Shown: piece by piece, positions 1 to 8,222 of the stretch | How positions within the stretch are numbered: position 1 is the stretch's first letter | Layout: each line of letters opens with the position of its first letter | Origin: Proteus vulgaris | GTDB taxonomy: Bacteria; Pseudomonadota; Gammaproteobacteria; Enterobacterales; Enterobacteriaceae | Direction: 5' to 3' | DNA length: 64,000 bases | NCBI RefSeq assembly: GCF_016239305.1 | Contig: NZ_JAEHOQ010000002.1 | Location: 205,210-269,209, forward strand | Notes under the pieces: generated by a model | What the model was told of the DNA's origin: nothing | The model's database searches: none | The model's input: only the letters and a program-made list of their open reading frames with translations | Translations under genes and position numbers: made by a program

Positions 1-255
1 AGCTGCACGTATTGCGGCTGCGTTGACCTGTGCCATAATTTGGTAAGACTCTTTTAAAAACATTTGTCCCGCCGGTGTTAGTGCAACAGAACGATTAGTT
101 CGTTCTAAAAGCCTGGCCCCTATTTCACTTTCAAGTGCTTGTATCTGTTGGCTCAACGGGGGTTGAGAAATATTCAATCTTTCTGCTGCTTTGCCAAAAT
201 GAAGTTCTTCAGCTACAGCAATAAAATAACGTAAATGCCTCAATTCAATATTCAT
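1..255 (-). CDS. ynfL: LysR-family regulator YnfL, N-terminal part (cut by window edge)
   Basis: The reverse strand encodes 85 residues from an ATG at 255 and runs off the left edge, so only the DNA-binding end is present. The peptide starts [20 protein letters not shown] and continues through the LysR winged helix-turn-helix ([20 protein letters not shown], about residues 23-42) into the linker helix. It closely resembles E. coli YnfL, which is also divergent from the transporter gene ynfM, as here. LysR regulators commonly control their divergent neighbour, so it probably acts on ynfM. The effector is unknown and its domain lies outside the window. Confidence 0.85.
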   Translation of the reverse strand, partial: MNIELRHLRYFIAVAEELHFGKAAERLNISQPPLSQQIQALESEIGARLLERTNRSVALTPAGQMFLKESYQIMAQVNAAAIRAA

Positions 256-340
256 ATTTCTCTCTCTTTATCATTGATACTTTAAAAGTCTTATTTCTAA
301 TGATTAATATATTAGACAAAAAAATCAAATATTTCTAACA

Positions 341-354
341 TTGACATAAATCAA
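341..354 (+). promoter_or_regulatory. Possible FNR-like site / -35 element in the ynfL-ynfM divergent promoter
   Basis: The sequence TTGACATAAATCAA matches the FNR consensus TTGAT-N4-ATCAA at 9 of 10 defined bases, and its first six bases are a consensus -35 hexamer. It lies 26 bases before the ynfM start codon. The region is very AT-rich, so this may simply be a promoter element. Weak call. Confidence 0.25.
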
Positions 355-380
355 ATTTAAGTAATGGAAGTTTAATCAAT

Positions 381-1664
381 ATGGATACTCACGAAATAGA
401 CAGTAAAAGTTTGAGCTTAGGCACTGATATTTCAGACAATACATCATCGATAGAAAAGCCAGCTCACCGCCAATCTAACCCTAAACACTATATTCAACGT
501 GATGATGCATTGTATATAAAAGTGACAGTGTCATTTTTTATGGTTGGCTTAGCGACATTTGCCTTACTCTATTTTGTGCAACCCATATTACCAGTGTTAT
601 CTAGCGAGTTTTCTGTCAGTCCAGCAACCAGTAGTCTAGCGCTCTCACTTTCAACCGCATTAATGGCATGTGGTTTATTAATCACTGGCCCTCTTTCCGA
701 CGCTTTTGGTCGTAAAAATGTCATGGTCATCGCACTGTTTTGTGCCGCATTTTTTACATTATTAAGTGCAACAATGAATAGTTGGACAGGCATTTTAATT
801 ACTCGCGCCTTAGTGGGGCTTTCATTAAGTGGTGTTGCTGCGGTAGCAATGACCTATTTAAGCGAAGAGATCCATCCTGCTTATTTAGCGCTATCAATGG
901 GGTTATATATTAGTGGTAACTCTATTGGTGGTATGAGTGGTCGTGTTATTACTGGGGTATTAAGTGATTATTACTCTTGGCGTTTATCTGTTGTTATTCT
1001 TGGCATTTTTGCACTGTTTGCTGCTGTAATTTTCTGGAAAATATTACCTGCTTCTCAGCATTTTAGGCCAACCACATTAAAACCGCGAAACCTTCTTATT
1101 ACCACCAAACTGCATTTTAGAGATAAAGGATTACCTCTTTTATTTATTGAAGGTGGTTTATTAATGGGAGGATTTGTCACTTTATTTAACTACATTGGCT
1201 ACCGTTTGTTAGATGCTCCCTATTCATTAAGTCAGACAACGGTAGGTTTGATTTCCATTGTCTATTTAAGTGGCACTTATAGTGCATCAAAAGCAGGATT
1301 ACTAACCACTAAATATGGTTTAGGTAAAGTATTTATTGCGGGTATTTCAATGATGTTAATTGGAATACTGATCACCTTGATTGAATCACTACCTGTTATT
1401 TTCGTCGGTATGCTTATCTTAACAACAGGTTTTTTTGCAGCTCATGCTGTAGCAAGTAGTTGGGTTGGTCGTCGCGCTAAACGAGGACGAGCTCAAGCTT
1501 CTTCACTTTATCTCTTTACTTACTATGCGGGCTCTAGCCTTGCGGGTACGGTCGGTGGCCTGTTTTGGGTAAGTTCTGGTTGGCTGGGTGTTGGCTTATT
1601 TATTGCAATTTTAATGTTAGTCGCCTTGTTGATCGCATTACATTTAAATAAAGTTGCCCAATAA
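381..1664 (+). CDS. ynfM: MFS efflux transporter YnfM
   Basis: 427-residue inner-membrane transporter of the major facilitator superfamily with about 12 hydrophobic segments after a polar cytoplasmic N-terminus of roughly 50 residues. The loop motif GPLSDAFGRK (near residue 102) is the MFS loop 2-3 signature. Long stretches such as GLYISGNSIGGMSGR and FFAAHAVASSWVG match my memory of E. coli YnfM (417 aa), described as a putative arabinose-type efflux pump. The start ATG at 381 is preceded by a GGAAG-like ribosome site. It is divergent from ynfL, whose product probably regulates it. The substrate cannot be read from the sequence. An imperfect matS-like palindrome (12/13) lies inside the gene at 522-534. 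Confidence 0.9.
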   Translation: MDTHEIDSKSLSLGTDISDNTSSIEKPAHRQSNPKHYIQRDDALYIKVTVSFFMVGLATFALLYFVQPILPVLSSEFSVSPATSSLALSLSTALMACGLLITGPLSDAFGRKNVMVIALFCAAFFTLLSATMNSWTGILITRALVGLSLSGVAAVAMTYLSEEIHPAYLALSMGLYISGNSIGGMSGRVITGVLSDYYSWRLSVVILGIFALFAAVIFWKILPASQHFRPTTLKPRNLLITTKLHFRDKGLPLLFIEGGLLMGGFVTLFNYIGYRLLDAPYSLSQTTVGLISIVYLSGTYSASKAGLLTTKYGLGKVFIAGISMMLIGILITLIESLPVIFVGMLILTTGFFAAHAVASSWVGRRAKRGRAQASSLYLFTYYAGSSLAGTVGGLFWVSSGWLGVGLFIAILMLVALLIALHLNKVAQ

Positions 1665-1776
1665 ACATGTAAACTATAATAATAAAGTACGAAAGCAGGC
1701 TAACACCCTTTAGTCTTGTTGATCTCGTATTCTTTTCATAAGGTATAAGCCTATACTTTTGAGAAGGATTAGCACC

Positions 1777-1917
1777 ATGTTTAAAATTAAACTGCCTATC
1801 GCTCTGCTCTTTGTTCTTTTTACGTCAATTGCCAGTGCGTCTACAAAAAGCTGTCCGCCAACAAAACCCGACTGCAATACAATTCAAAACACAATATATT
1901 CGGTGAGTGAAAAATAA
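1777..1917 (+). CDS. Small secreted peptide, 46 aa
   Basis: Short open frame beginning MFKIKLPIALLFVLFTSIAS. It has a textbook Sec signal: basic start, hydrophobic core of about 12 residues, and a likely signal-peptidase site after SIASA near residue 22. The mature part would be only about 24 residues, with two cysteines (KSCPPTKPDCN) that could form a disulfide in the periplasm. A good Shine-Dalgarno (GAAGGA, 1763-1768) sits at proper spacing before the ATG. E. coli has the acid-shock gene asr near ynfM, but this peptide does not resemble Asr. I do not recognise a family. A strong inverted repeat at 1988-2019 lies downstream and could end its transcript. Confidence 0.55.
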   Translation: MFKIKLPIALLFVLFTSIASASTKSCPPTKPDCNTIQNTIYSVSEK

Positions 1918-1993
1918 GCCAAAATTGTATATAAAATCACCGACAATCTTCTTTTTAAGAAAAATAGCATTAAAATATGCCCTTTTTACGGTA

Positions 1994-2013
1994 TACTGTA
2001 TATAAACACAGTA
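1994..2013. promoter_or_regulatory. LexA (SOS) box upstream of tus
   Basis: TACTGTATATAAACACAGTA fits the LexA consensus CTGT-N8-ACAG, keeps both outer TA pairs and has an AT-rich centre. It is the core of a larger perfect inverted repeat with 12-bp arms (1988-1999 and 2008-2019). A plausible promoter overlaps it: TTAAAA at 1970-1975, a 16-bp spacer and TATACT at 1992-1997, pointing toward tus (ATG at 2123). LexA bound here would cover the -10 region. The same hairpin is followed by ATTTTT and might also end the upstream peptide transcript. Confidence 0.65.
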
Positions 2014-2089
2014 TACCGTATTTTTGGCATTTTCCTCTGTTAAGCGATGTACTTTTCACTGAAGCTAATGTATTGTTTTAAACAAAGGC

Positions 2090-2112
2090 TAATTGTATGT
2101 TGTAACTAATAT
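2090..2112 (+). promoter_or_regulatory. Ter replication-arrest site (TerB-like) overlapping the tus promoter
   Basis: GTATGTTGTAACTAA at 2095-2109 is identical to the core of E. coli TerB. The key G:C pair that supplies the flipping cytosine is at 2095. It overlaps the -10 (TATGTT, 2096-2101) of a promoter whose -35 is TTGTTT at 2073-2078 with a 17-bp spacer. Tus bound here should therefore repress its own gene, as in E. coli. From the known polarity of TerB, forks moving left to right should be arrested and forks from the right should pass. Confidence 0.92.
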
Positions 2113-2122
2113 AGGTATTAAG

Positions 2123-3052
2123 ATGAGTCGATATGATTTAATTGAGCAATTCAATCTTTGTTTCCAGCAATTAGAAACTGAGATTAAAATGCTAACGGAT
2201 GTGTTGAAAAATCTAACCTTATTGCCATCAGCCGTATTTGAATTGCCTGAAGTGAGCAAAGAAGAAGAACATGATGACGTCGTTAGAGTGACAGTGTCAC
2301 CTATTTATGATGAAGAAGCCCGTGAACTTACCTTAAAACTCATGGCCAACCTGTTTATTTATGATAATGCACCGCATATCAGCAGTAAGCGCGCGATTCG
2401 TTTACCTGGCGTGCTCTGCTTTAGTACCAGCAACGCTGAGTTTAAGTCAGTAAAAGAGGATGTTGAGCGTATTAACTTATTAAAAAAACAGCTTTCTGAT
2501 ATCGTGACTAAAGAGTCTGGGATTTCTAAAGAAGAACGTTTTGATTTTGTTCATAATCAGTTAAAAGGCCTAATCACACTAAATGCTTATCGCACCCTCA
2601 CCTTGTTGTCTGATCCTGATACAGTGCGTTTTGGTTGGGCAAATAAAAATATTATTAAAAATTTAACGCGCAATGACGTACTAGCTCAATTAGAGAAAAG
2701 TCGAGAAGCCAATCGTGCGGTTCCACCATATACCAGTGAACAATGGGTAGAGCGTATTGATAAAGAGATAATTACCCTTTCCCAATTACCTGAAAATGCA
2801 AAATTAAAAATAAAACGCCCCGTAAAAGTACAACCTATTGCTCGTGTTTGGTACTCAGAGCTTCAAAAACAAGTACAATATGCTTGCCCATTACCTTTAT
2901 TGGCTTTCTATATTGATAAAGAGAGCGATTTTAAACCGATTATTGGCGAACTCCCTGATTATGATGCCGATAACATTCAAATTCGCCATCGCCCTAAAGC
3001 TAAGAAGCTACAGCTGATTATTCCAAGAATGCACTTGTATCTTGAAATATAA
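2123..3052 (+). CDS. tus: Tus, replication terminus site-binding protein
   Basis: Tus binds Ter sites as a monomer and stops the replicative helicase in one direction. The 309-residue product from the ATG at 2123 equals the E. coli length. It shares long blocks with it: RLPGVLCFST, GLITLNAYRTLT, RFGWANKNIIKNL, KLKIKRPVKVQPIARVWY and the C-terminal LIIPRMHLYLE. The frame is open back to 2093, but that would place the start inside the Ter site. The inner ATG has an AGG ribosome site and fits the family N-terminus MxRYDL. It sits next to fumC, convergent, as in E. coli. The gene carries an exact matS site at 2288-2300. Regulation looks dual: Tus/Ter autoregulation and a LexA box about 110 bp upstream. 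Confidence 0.96.
   Translation: MSRYDLIEQFNLCFQQLETEIKMLTDVLKNLTLLPSAVFELPEVSKEEEHDDVVRVTVSPIYDEEARELTLKLMANLFIYDNAPHISSKRAIRLPGVLCFSTSNAEFKSVKEDVERINLLKKQLSDIVTKESGISKEERFDFVHNQLKGLITLNAYRTLTLLSDPDTVRFGWANKNIIKNLTRNDVLAQLEKSREANRAVPPYTSEQWVERIDKEIITLSQLPENAKLKIKRPVKVQPIARVWYSELQKQVQYACPLPLLAFYIDKESDFKPIIGELPDYDADNIQIRHRPKAKKLQLIIPRMHLYLEI
2288..2300. promoter_or_regulatory. matS site (MatP target) inside tus
   Basis: GTGACAGTGTCAC is an exact match to the Ter-macrodomain motif GTGACRNYGTCAC bound by MatP. It encodes part of the Tus peptide RVTVS. Confidence 0.8.
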
Positions 3053-3064
3053 TCAATTTAAAAA

Positions 3065-3481
3065 TTAATTAATGAGCTTAATTGAACTTCCTTGAAGAAT
3101 TTGTATAAGATAATCATTAAGATGAGTAAATTGATCATCTTCAATTTTCAAATCAATGGTGATCACGAGATTATTTTTTAATACAAAAATAATTTTCTCT
3201 CGTGTTAATGTAATATGCTCAAGGCTATTAATGGCTTCTATATCAGATAAATGCGTCATTAAACCGATGGAATTATCAATATCTTCTTCTTCCTCATCAA
3301 ATCTTGAAAGAATAACAAAGAGCTCAGGTGAAACAGGATCATCCCCTATTCCAATAATAGTGACATCATCTTCAACGTAACAATTTACTTCAGTTGCAGT
3401 AAAAATAATTTCTTCATTCATTATTGTCATCCCAAAACGATCTAAAAATCCCGCCATCATAGCGGGATTTAATTTCTGCAT
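3065..3481 (-). CDS. Hypothetical acidic protein, 138 aa, downstream of fumC
   Basis: I do not recognise this family. The product is soluble-looking and acidic (runs such as DEEEEDID near residue 65), with no signal peptide and no membrane segment. The central part alternates hydrophobic residues as in beta strands (VTIIGIG, LFVILSRF, IIFVLKNNLVITIDL). It follows fumC on the same strand after about 20 bp, so it is probably co-transcribed with it, and it is convergent with tus with only 12 bp between stops. No clear ribosome site precedes the ATG at 3481. Starts at the inner methionines (residues 8, 9, 18 or 21) are possible. Confidence 0.6.
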   Translation of the reverse strand: MQKLNPAMMAGFLDRFGMTIMNEEIIFTATEVNCYVEDDVTIIGIGDDPVSPELFVILSRFDEEEEDIDNSIGLMTHLSDIEAINSLEHITLTREKIIFVLKNNLVITIDLKIEDDQFTHLNDYLIQILQGSSIKLIN

Positions 3482-3501
3482 TAAATAAGTATTAAATATA
3501 C

Positions 3502-4899
3502 TTATTTTTTCATGCTACCAACCATATCTTCTGGACGAACCCAGCTATCAAATTCTTCCGATGTGAGGTAATTCAGTTTCAGCGCAGACTCTTTCAACGT
3601 TAAGCCTTCTTTATGCGCTTTCTTCGCAATTTCAGCCGCTTTATCATAGCCAATATGTGTATTTAATGCAGTCACTAGCATTAATGATTCATGCAGTAAT
3701 TTATTGATACGTTCACGATTTGGCTCAATACCAATTGCACAGTGTTCATTGAAACTACGCATACCATCAGCCAGTAAACGAACTGATTGTAAGAAATTAT
3801 CAATGATCATTGGACGATAAACGTTCAATTCAAAGTTACCTGATGCGCCACCAATATTAATAGCAACGTCATTACCCATAACTTGAGCACATAACATTGT
3901 TAATGCTTCACATTGTGTTGGGTTAACTTTACCTGGCATGATTGAACTACCTGGCTCATTTTCTGGAATAGCAATTTCACCAATACCACAACGAGGACCA
4001 GAGGCTAACCAACGCACGTCATTAGCAATCTTCATTAATGAGGAAGCCAAACCTTTTAATGCACCATGTGAATGAACTAATGCATCACAAGTTGCTAGCG
4101 CTTCAAATTTATTAGGCGCAGTTACAAATGGTTGACCTGATAATTCAGCGATACGTTTAGCCACACGAACAGCGTATTCTGGATGAGTATTTAAACCTGT
4201 TCCAACGGCTGTCCCCCCCAGAGCTAACTCGCAAACATGAGGAACAGAATCATCGATATGTTTGATGCTGTGCTCAAGCATAGCCGCCCAACCAGAGATC
4301 TCTTGACCTAATGTCAGCGGTGTCGCGTCTTGCAGGTGAGTACGACCAATTTTAACGATGTCATGGAAAGCTTCTGCTTTCTCTTTGAATACTTTCAGCA
4401 GTGATTTTAATTCTGGCAATAAATCCTGACGTAATGCAATAACAGCAGCGACATGCATGGCAGTTGGGAACACATCATTTGAACTTTGACTTTTATTAAC
4501 ATCATCATTCGGATGGATTTTGCGCTCCATGCCACGGATACCACCAAGGATCTCACTACCACGGTTAGCTAACACTTCATTCATATTCATATTTGATTGA
4601 GTGCCAGAACCTGTCTGCCAGATTGCTAATGGGAATTCAGTTGGATGTTTACCTGCTAACACTTCATCGGCTGCTGCAATAATTGCGTCAGCACGTTCTT
4701 TAGGTAATAAACCTAAATCCATGTTAACACCAGCGGCTGCTTTTTTAGTAATAGCAAGCGCATGGATAAGTGCAACAGGCATTTTCTCAACTGAAATACG
4801 GAAGTGTTCAAGAGAACGTTGCGTTTGAGCTCCCCATAACTGGTCAGCGGGTACTTCGATTTGTCCCATTGAGTCTTTTTCAATGCGAGTGGCTGCCAT
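3502..4899 (-). CDS. fumC: Fumarate hydratase class II (FumC)
   Basis: Converts fumarate to malate in the TCA cycle. Class II enzymes have no iron-sulfur cluster and work under oxidative stress or iron limitation. The 465-residue length matches E. coli FumC (467). The fumarase/aspartase signature [11 protein letters not shown] is present near residue 318. Other family blocks include [12 protein letters not shown] near 97-108, [14 protein letters not shown] near 136-149, and [12 protein letters not shown]. The ATG at 4899 has a strong AAGGAGA ribosome site. It is adjacent to tus as in E. coli, with a small hypothetical gene behind it. No fumA precedes it here. Confidence 0.97.
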   Translation of the reverse strand: MAATRIEKDSMGQIEVPADQLWGAQTQRSLEHFRISVEKMPVALIHALAITKKAAAGVNMDLGLLPKERADAIIAAADEVLAGKHPTEFPLAIWQTGSGTQSNMNMNEVLANRGSEILGGIRGMERKIHPNDDVNKSQSSNDVFPTAMHVAAVIALRQDLLPELKSLLKVFKEKAEAFHDIVKIGRTHLQDATPLTLGQEISGWAAMLEHSIKHIDDSVPHVCELALGGTAVGTGLNTHPEYAVRVAKRIAELSGQPFVTAPNKFEALATCDALVHSHGALKGLASSLMKIANDVRWLASGPRCGIGEIAIPENEPGSSIMPGKVNPTQCEALTMLCAQVMGNDVAINIGGASGNFELNVYRPMIIDNFLQSVRLLADGMRSFNEHCAIGIEPNRERINKLLHESLMLVTALNTHIGYDKAAEIAKKAHKEGLTLKESALKLNYLTSEEFDSWVRPEDMVGSMKK

Positions 4900-5478
4900 T
4901 TCAATCTCCTTAAGTACACAGAATAATTGATTAATTCCGAATTACTTTTAGTAAATAACTCGGATACCACTATCATGCCATAAACAGAATAATAAATATG
5001 AGAGCTAAAGCGAGCTTATGAAATTTATAACAGAATGAAATCTGTTGATTTTTCTGGAAAAATACGGCTAGTCATCTTATTTTATGACTACTGTTAGTAT
5101 TTAAGCTTTCATATTTATATCCATACTTATTATGGGCCTTTATTATTCATCGTAAATAGAATCACATCACAATTAAATATTGTCTAAATCGAAAAATGAG
5201 TAAAAAAAGACGTTTTTAACGCTTATTTAATTTATCTTATAAATCATATCCATTTTGCTTTAAACTCATTATGTTAGCGAGTAACTAAGTAAGTTCTGAT
5301 TGCGATTTTATTCCACTAAATCTATATTTACAGTTAATATAGGTGGCGATGTATATATGTGGATTATCTATATTTAAATTTAGTAAAATTTATCACCAAT
5401 TTATCGGGTTGTTTAAGGGTTACAAAACAGCCTTTATAACGTACATCGCCAGATGTACACAGAGGATGGACTAGAATT
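4900..5478. other. Intergenic region between divergent fumC and ydgA
   Basis: 579 bp of very AT-rich DNA that must hold the divergent fumC and ydgA promoters. I see no convincing gene or named operator. Near the ydgA start there is a short inverted repeat (GTACATC/GATGTAC with a 4-base loop, 5441-5458), just before a GAGGA ribosome site, so it could form a leader hairpin. Confidence 0.5.
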
Positions 5479-7173
5479 ATGAAGAAATCGCTTGTCGCTG
5501 TTGGTGTTATCGTCGCACTGGGTGTTGTTTGGACTGGTGCTTCGTGGTACATGGGCAGCAAAATTGAAAGTCGCTTACAGGAAGAAACGAAACTAGCTAA
5601 TGTCCAGTTAGCGCAACTTGCTAAAAATGCACAATTTGGCGCTGATATTAAACTTGAAATTCGTGACTATAAAAAAGGGGTATTCACCTCTAATGCAGAC
5701 TTTGCTGTCGTGATTTCAAAAGATGCTAGTGAAGTCGTTGAAGACCAGGATAAAAAAGTTGAAGAGATTATCTTCACTACTGATATTGATCACGGTCCAT
5801 TCCCTCTTTCTGATCTGGCTAAATTTAATTTAGCGCCAAAATTAGCAGCCATGAATAATACGTTGGTCAACAATGATACAACTAAAGAATTATTCAAGCT
5901 GACTAAAGATAAATCTCTTTTTGATATCCATACTTCTTTGGCTTTTGATGGTGCTGTATCAGGTGAAGCTAAACTGAATCCTATCGATTTCGCTGAAAAC
6001 GATAGCACAGTTAAAACGACACCATTAACGATTGAATTCACATCAGACAAAACTGCAACCAACTTCACTACCTCAGTAAAAGGTGATCAAGTTGTTGTGA
6101 CTAAAGATGGTGAAGAAACTTTCACAATTAAAAATATTGCAGGTTCTGTCACCGGAACTAAAGTTAATAACGATCAATATTTATTTAATGAGCAGTTATT
6201 AAGCTTTGCTGAAATTACACATACCAGCAAAGATAAAGCGTCAGATTTCTCACTGAAAGATTTCTCTTTAACCACTAATAGCAATATCAAAGATAAGCTG
6301 TTTAATTTAACGCAAACTTATTACTTTAAATCACTGAATGTGGCTGGTTTAGAATTTGGCGCGGGTAAATTTGGCTACTCAATTGATAAAGCTGACACTG
6401 ATGCAATGTTGCTGTTAACCAAAGTTTATAACAACTCGTTATTACCTTGGAATAAATACCATTATGGCAACGATGATATGGTAGAAAAAGCCGTGCGTGA
6501 TGTACTGGAAAAAGGCTTAGTTTTCCGTATCGATGAAGCGTCTTTAACCAATAAAAGCGGTGCAAGTAAACTAAACTTTAATTTAGACTTAAATGCGTTT
6601 AACGTTAAAGTATTAGAAAGCGAAGAAAAATCACCAGCAGAGTTATTTAACTATCTGTTTAAAAATATCGATTTCAATATTGATTTATCTCTTCCAATGT
6701 TAGCTGAATTCCGTAACACCACTCAATACCTTGATGCGGTTCGTTACCAAGAAACGGCACTAACAGATGCAGAGAAAAAAGAAATCGAAACAACAACAGC
6801 GGCTGATATTGAACAGTTAAAAACTGAATTACAGCAAAATATCAATCAAATTTCTCAAGATGAGAAAGATGCATTACCTCTGATGCTACTTGCACAAGAC
6901 GGCAAAGCATTAAGCCTGAAGCTGAACTATGCCGCAGATAAGTTCACCATGAACGGAAAAACTTATTCATTTGATGAATTTATGGACGTCACTCAAGCTC
7001 CTCAAATGTTAGGTTTAGCCGCTATGTTATTCGGTATGGGTGCATCATCTTACGATTACGATGACTCTGATTATTCAGAAGAAGGTTATCAAGAAGAGAT
7101 GACTGAAGATCCAGCAATTATCGAAGAGCAAGAAATCTTAATTCCTGAGCAGCAACCAGCACAAGCTCAATAA
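5479..7173 (+). CDS. ydgA: YdgA, DUF945 family envelope protein
   Basis: 564 residues. The N-terminus KSLVAVGVIVALGVVWTG is nearly identical to E. coli YdgA and forms a signal anchor (about residues 4-25), leaving the rest in the periplasm. DHGPFPLSDLAKFNL (near 103) and NNTLVNN are further matches. E. coli YdgA is about 500 aa and has been reported as an inner-membrane protein; its biochemical role is not established. This copy is longer, mainly through an acidic C-terminal tail rich in Asp, Glu, Tyr and Gln (from about residue 520). It is monocistronic with its own terminator. Confidence 0.93.
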   Translation: MKKSLVAVGVIVALGVVWTGASWYMGSKIESRLQEETKLANVQLAQLAKNAQFGADIKLEIRDYKKGVFTSNADFAVVISKDASEVVEDQDKKVEEIIFTTDIDHGPFPLSDLAKFNLAPKLAAMNNTLVNNDTTKELFKLTKDKSLFDIHTSLAFDGAVSGEAKLNPIDFAENDSTVKTTPLTIEFTSDKTATNFTTSVKGDQVVVTKDGEETFTIKNIAGSVTGTKVNNDQYLFNEQLLSFAEITHTSKDKASDFSLKDFSLTTNSNIKDKLFNLTQTYYFKSLNVAGLEFGAGKFGYSIDKADTDAMLLLTKVYNNSLLPWNKYHYGNDDMVEKAVRDVLEKGLVFRIDEASLTNKSGASKLNFNLDLNAFNVKVLESEEKSPAELFNYLFKNIDFNIDLSLPMLAEFRNTTQYLDAVRYQETALTDAEKKEIETTTAADIEQLKTELQQNINQISQDEKDALPLMLLAQDGKALSLKLNYAADKFTMNGKTYSFDEFMDVTQAPQMLGLAAMLFGMGASSYDYDDSDYSEEGYQEEMTEDPAIIEEQEILIPEQQPAQAQ

Positions 7174-7202
7174 TTAAGTTTCTGTTAAAACGACAATTAG
7201 AA

Positions 7203-7240
7203 ACACCCCATTTGTAAAAATACAATGGGGTGTTTTTTTG
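7203..7240 (+). terminator. Intrinsic terminator after ydgA
   Basis: ACACCCCATT pairs with AATGGGGTGT around a short loop and is followed by seven T residues. The left flank of the stem is A-rich, so it may also serve the convergent vWA gene. Confidence 0.85.
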
Positions 7241-7253
7241 CTTCGTATTTTAA

Positions 7254-8222
7254 TTAACAATCACAATCTTTAGCCGGAAGGTGGTGATTCGCCCATTCAT
7301 CTTTACAGCAAGAATCAATAGTTTTATTAATTATTCCTGCAAGTGTATTTACTGTTGAAATAATAGAAGTTAATTGTTCACAGACATGGCTACAACTAGA
7401 TTTTTGAACATTCGGTTTAGGAATATTTGGTAACGTCAAACTATCACAAAGAATTTCTTGTAATACTAAAGAGAAATTCGCAATACCTGTAGTGTAAATA
7501 TAAGAGCGCCCTCCTGTTTGCTCCGCTAAACGTACATACTCTTTTGTTACACGATCTCTATCAGCCACACTTGGGAAACGATCGAGGTTTGTTGCACTAT
7601 CATCTGGCGTTCCTTGGTAGGTATATACTTTGACTTTTTCTTGTTGGGCAACGGCAATCGCTTCATCATTTTTTATCTTTGCCGCGTTGGTCAATATACC
7701 TCCGCCACCTTCCATACCTTCATCACCCAAAACAAAAACAGCACGGCGAGCACCATCACGCCAATCAAAATACTTACTTAAATCAATCACTGCACGACAT
7801 AAATCTTCTTTATTCCCCGCATGATCACGACCATCAGACTCTTTAAAAGGTTTTCTTGCCTGTAAACGACTTTCCGGCACACCTAGTGCTTTTAAATAGT
7901 CACTAGCTGATTGATCAAATTTAGTATCATCCCATGTACCTTCTATACCTAAAAAAGTCACTCGAAGTTTTGATGGGCAATTTTCTAGCGCTTTTTGTAT
8001 CGCAATATCAATATCTTTACTTAAATCTAACGACTCATCAGCCATTGAACCACTGGTATCAATTACAACAACTAAATCTAATGCAATTGCACCATCACCG
8101 GTAACGACTTGTGATCCATAAGTAAGATTATTTGCCGATGAGGGAGGTAGTATTTTAGAAACTAATTGATGTTGTCTTGTATTATCTTTTTTTCCAAAAT
8201 TTAAATCAGAACTCTCATTCAT
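7254..8222 (-). CDS. Orphan von Willebrand factor A domain protein with Cys-rich tail
   Basis: 322 residues, no signal peptide and no membrane segment, so probably cytoplasmic or exported by a dedicated route. A vWA (Rossmann-like) domain spans about residues 47-258. Its metal-binding MIDAS motif DTSGS is at 55-59, and the late acidic position is probably D167 (VFVLGDEG). The middle MIDAS threonine is not obvious. After the domain comes a tail of about 60 residues with cysteines at 277, 281, 305, 306, 320 and 322, suggesting metal binding or disulfides. No moxR-type ATPase or partner gene is adjacent; neighbours are the conserved ydgA and add. I cannot assign a function. Confidence 0.75.
   Translation of the reverse strand: MNESSDLNFGKKDNTRQHQLVSKILPPSSANNLTYGSQVVTGDGAIALDLVVVIDTSGSMADESLDLSKDIDIAIQKALENCPSKLRVTFLGIEGTWDDTKFDQSASDYLKALGVPESRLQARKPFKESDGRDHAGNKEDLCRAVIDLSKYFDWRDGARRAVFVLGDEGMEGGGGILTNAAKIKNDEAIAVAQQEKVKVYTYQGTPDDSATNLDRFPSVADRDRVTKEYVRLAEQTGGRSYIYTTGIANFSLVLQEILCDSLTLPNIPKPNVQKSSCSHVCEQLTSIISTVNTLAGIINKTIDSCCKDEWANHHLPAKDCDC

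Noticed and set aside
522..534. GTGACAGTGTCAT in ynfM as a matS site
   Set aside because: One mismatch at the last conserved base; not counted among exact sites.
3483..3511. AATAAGTAT/ATACTTATT hairpin at the fumC end as a terminator
   Set aside because: All-AT stem, and its T-run lies on the strand opposite to fumC, within the fumC stop region.
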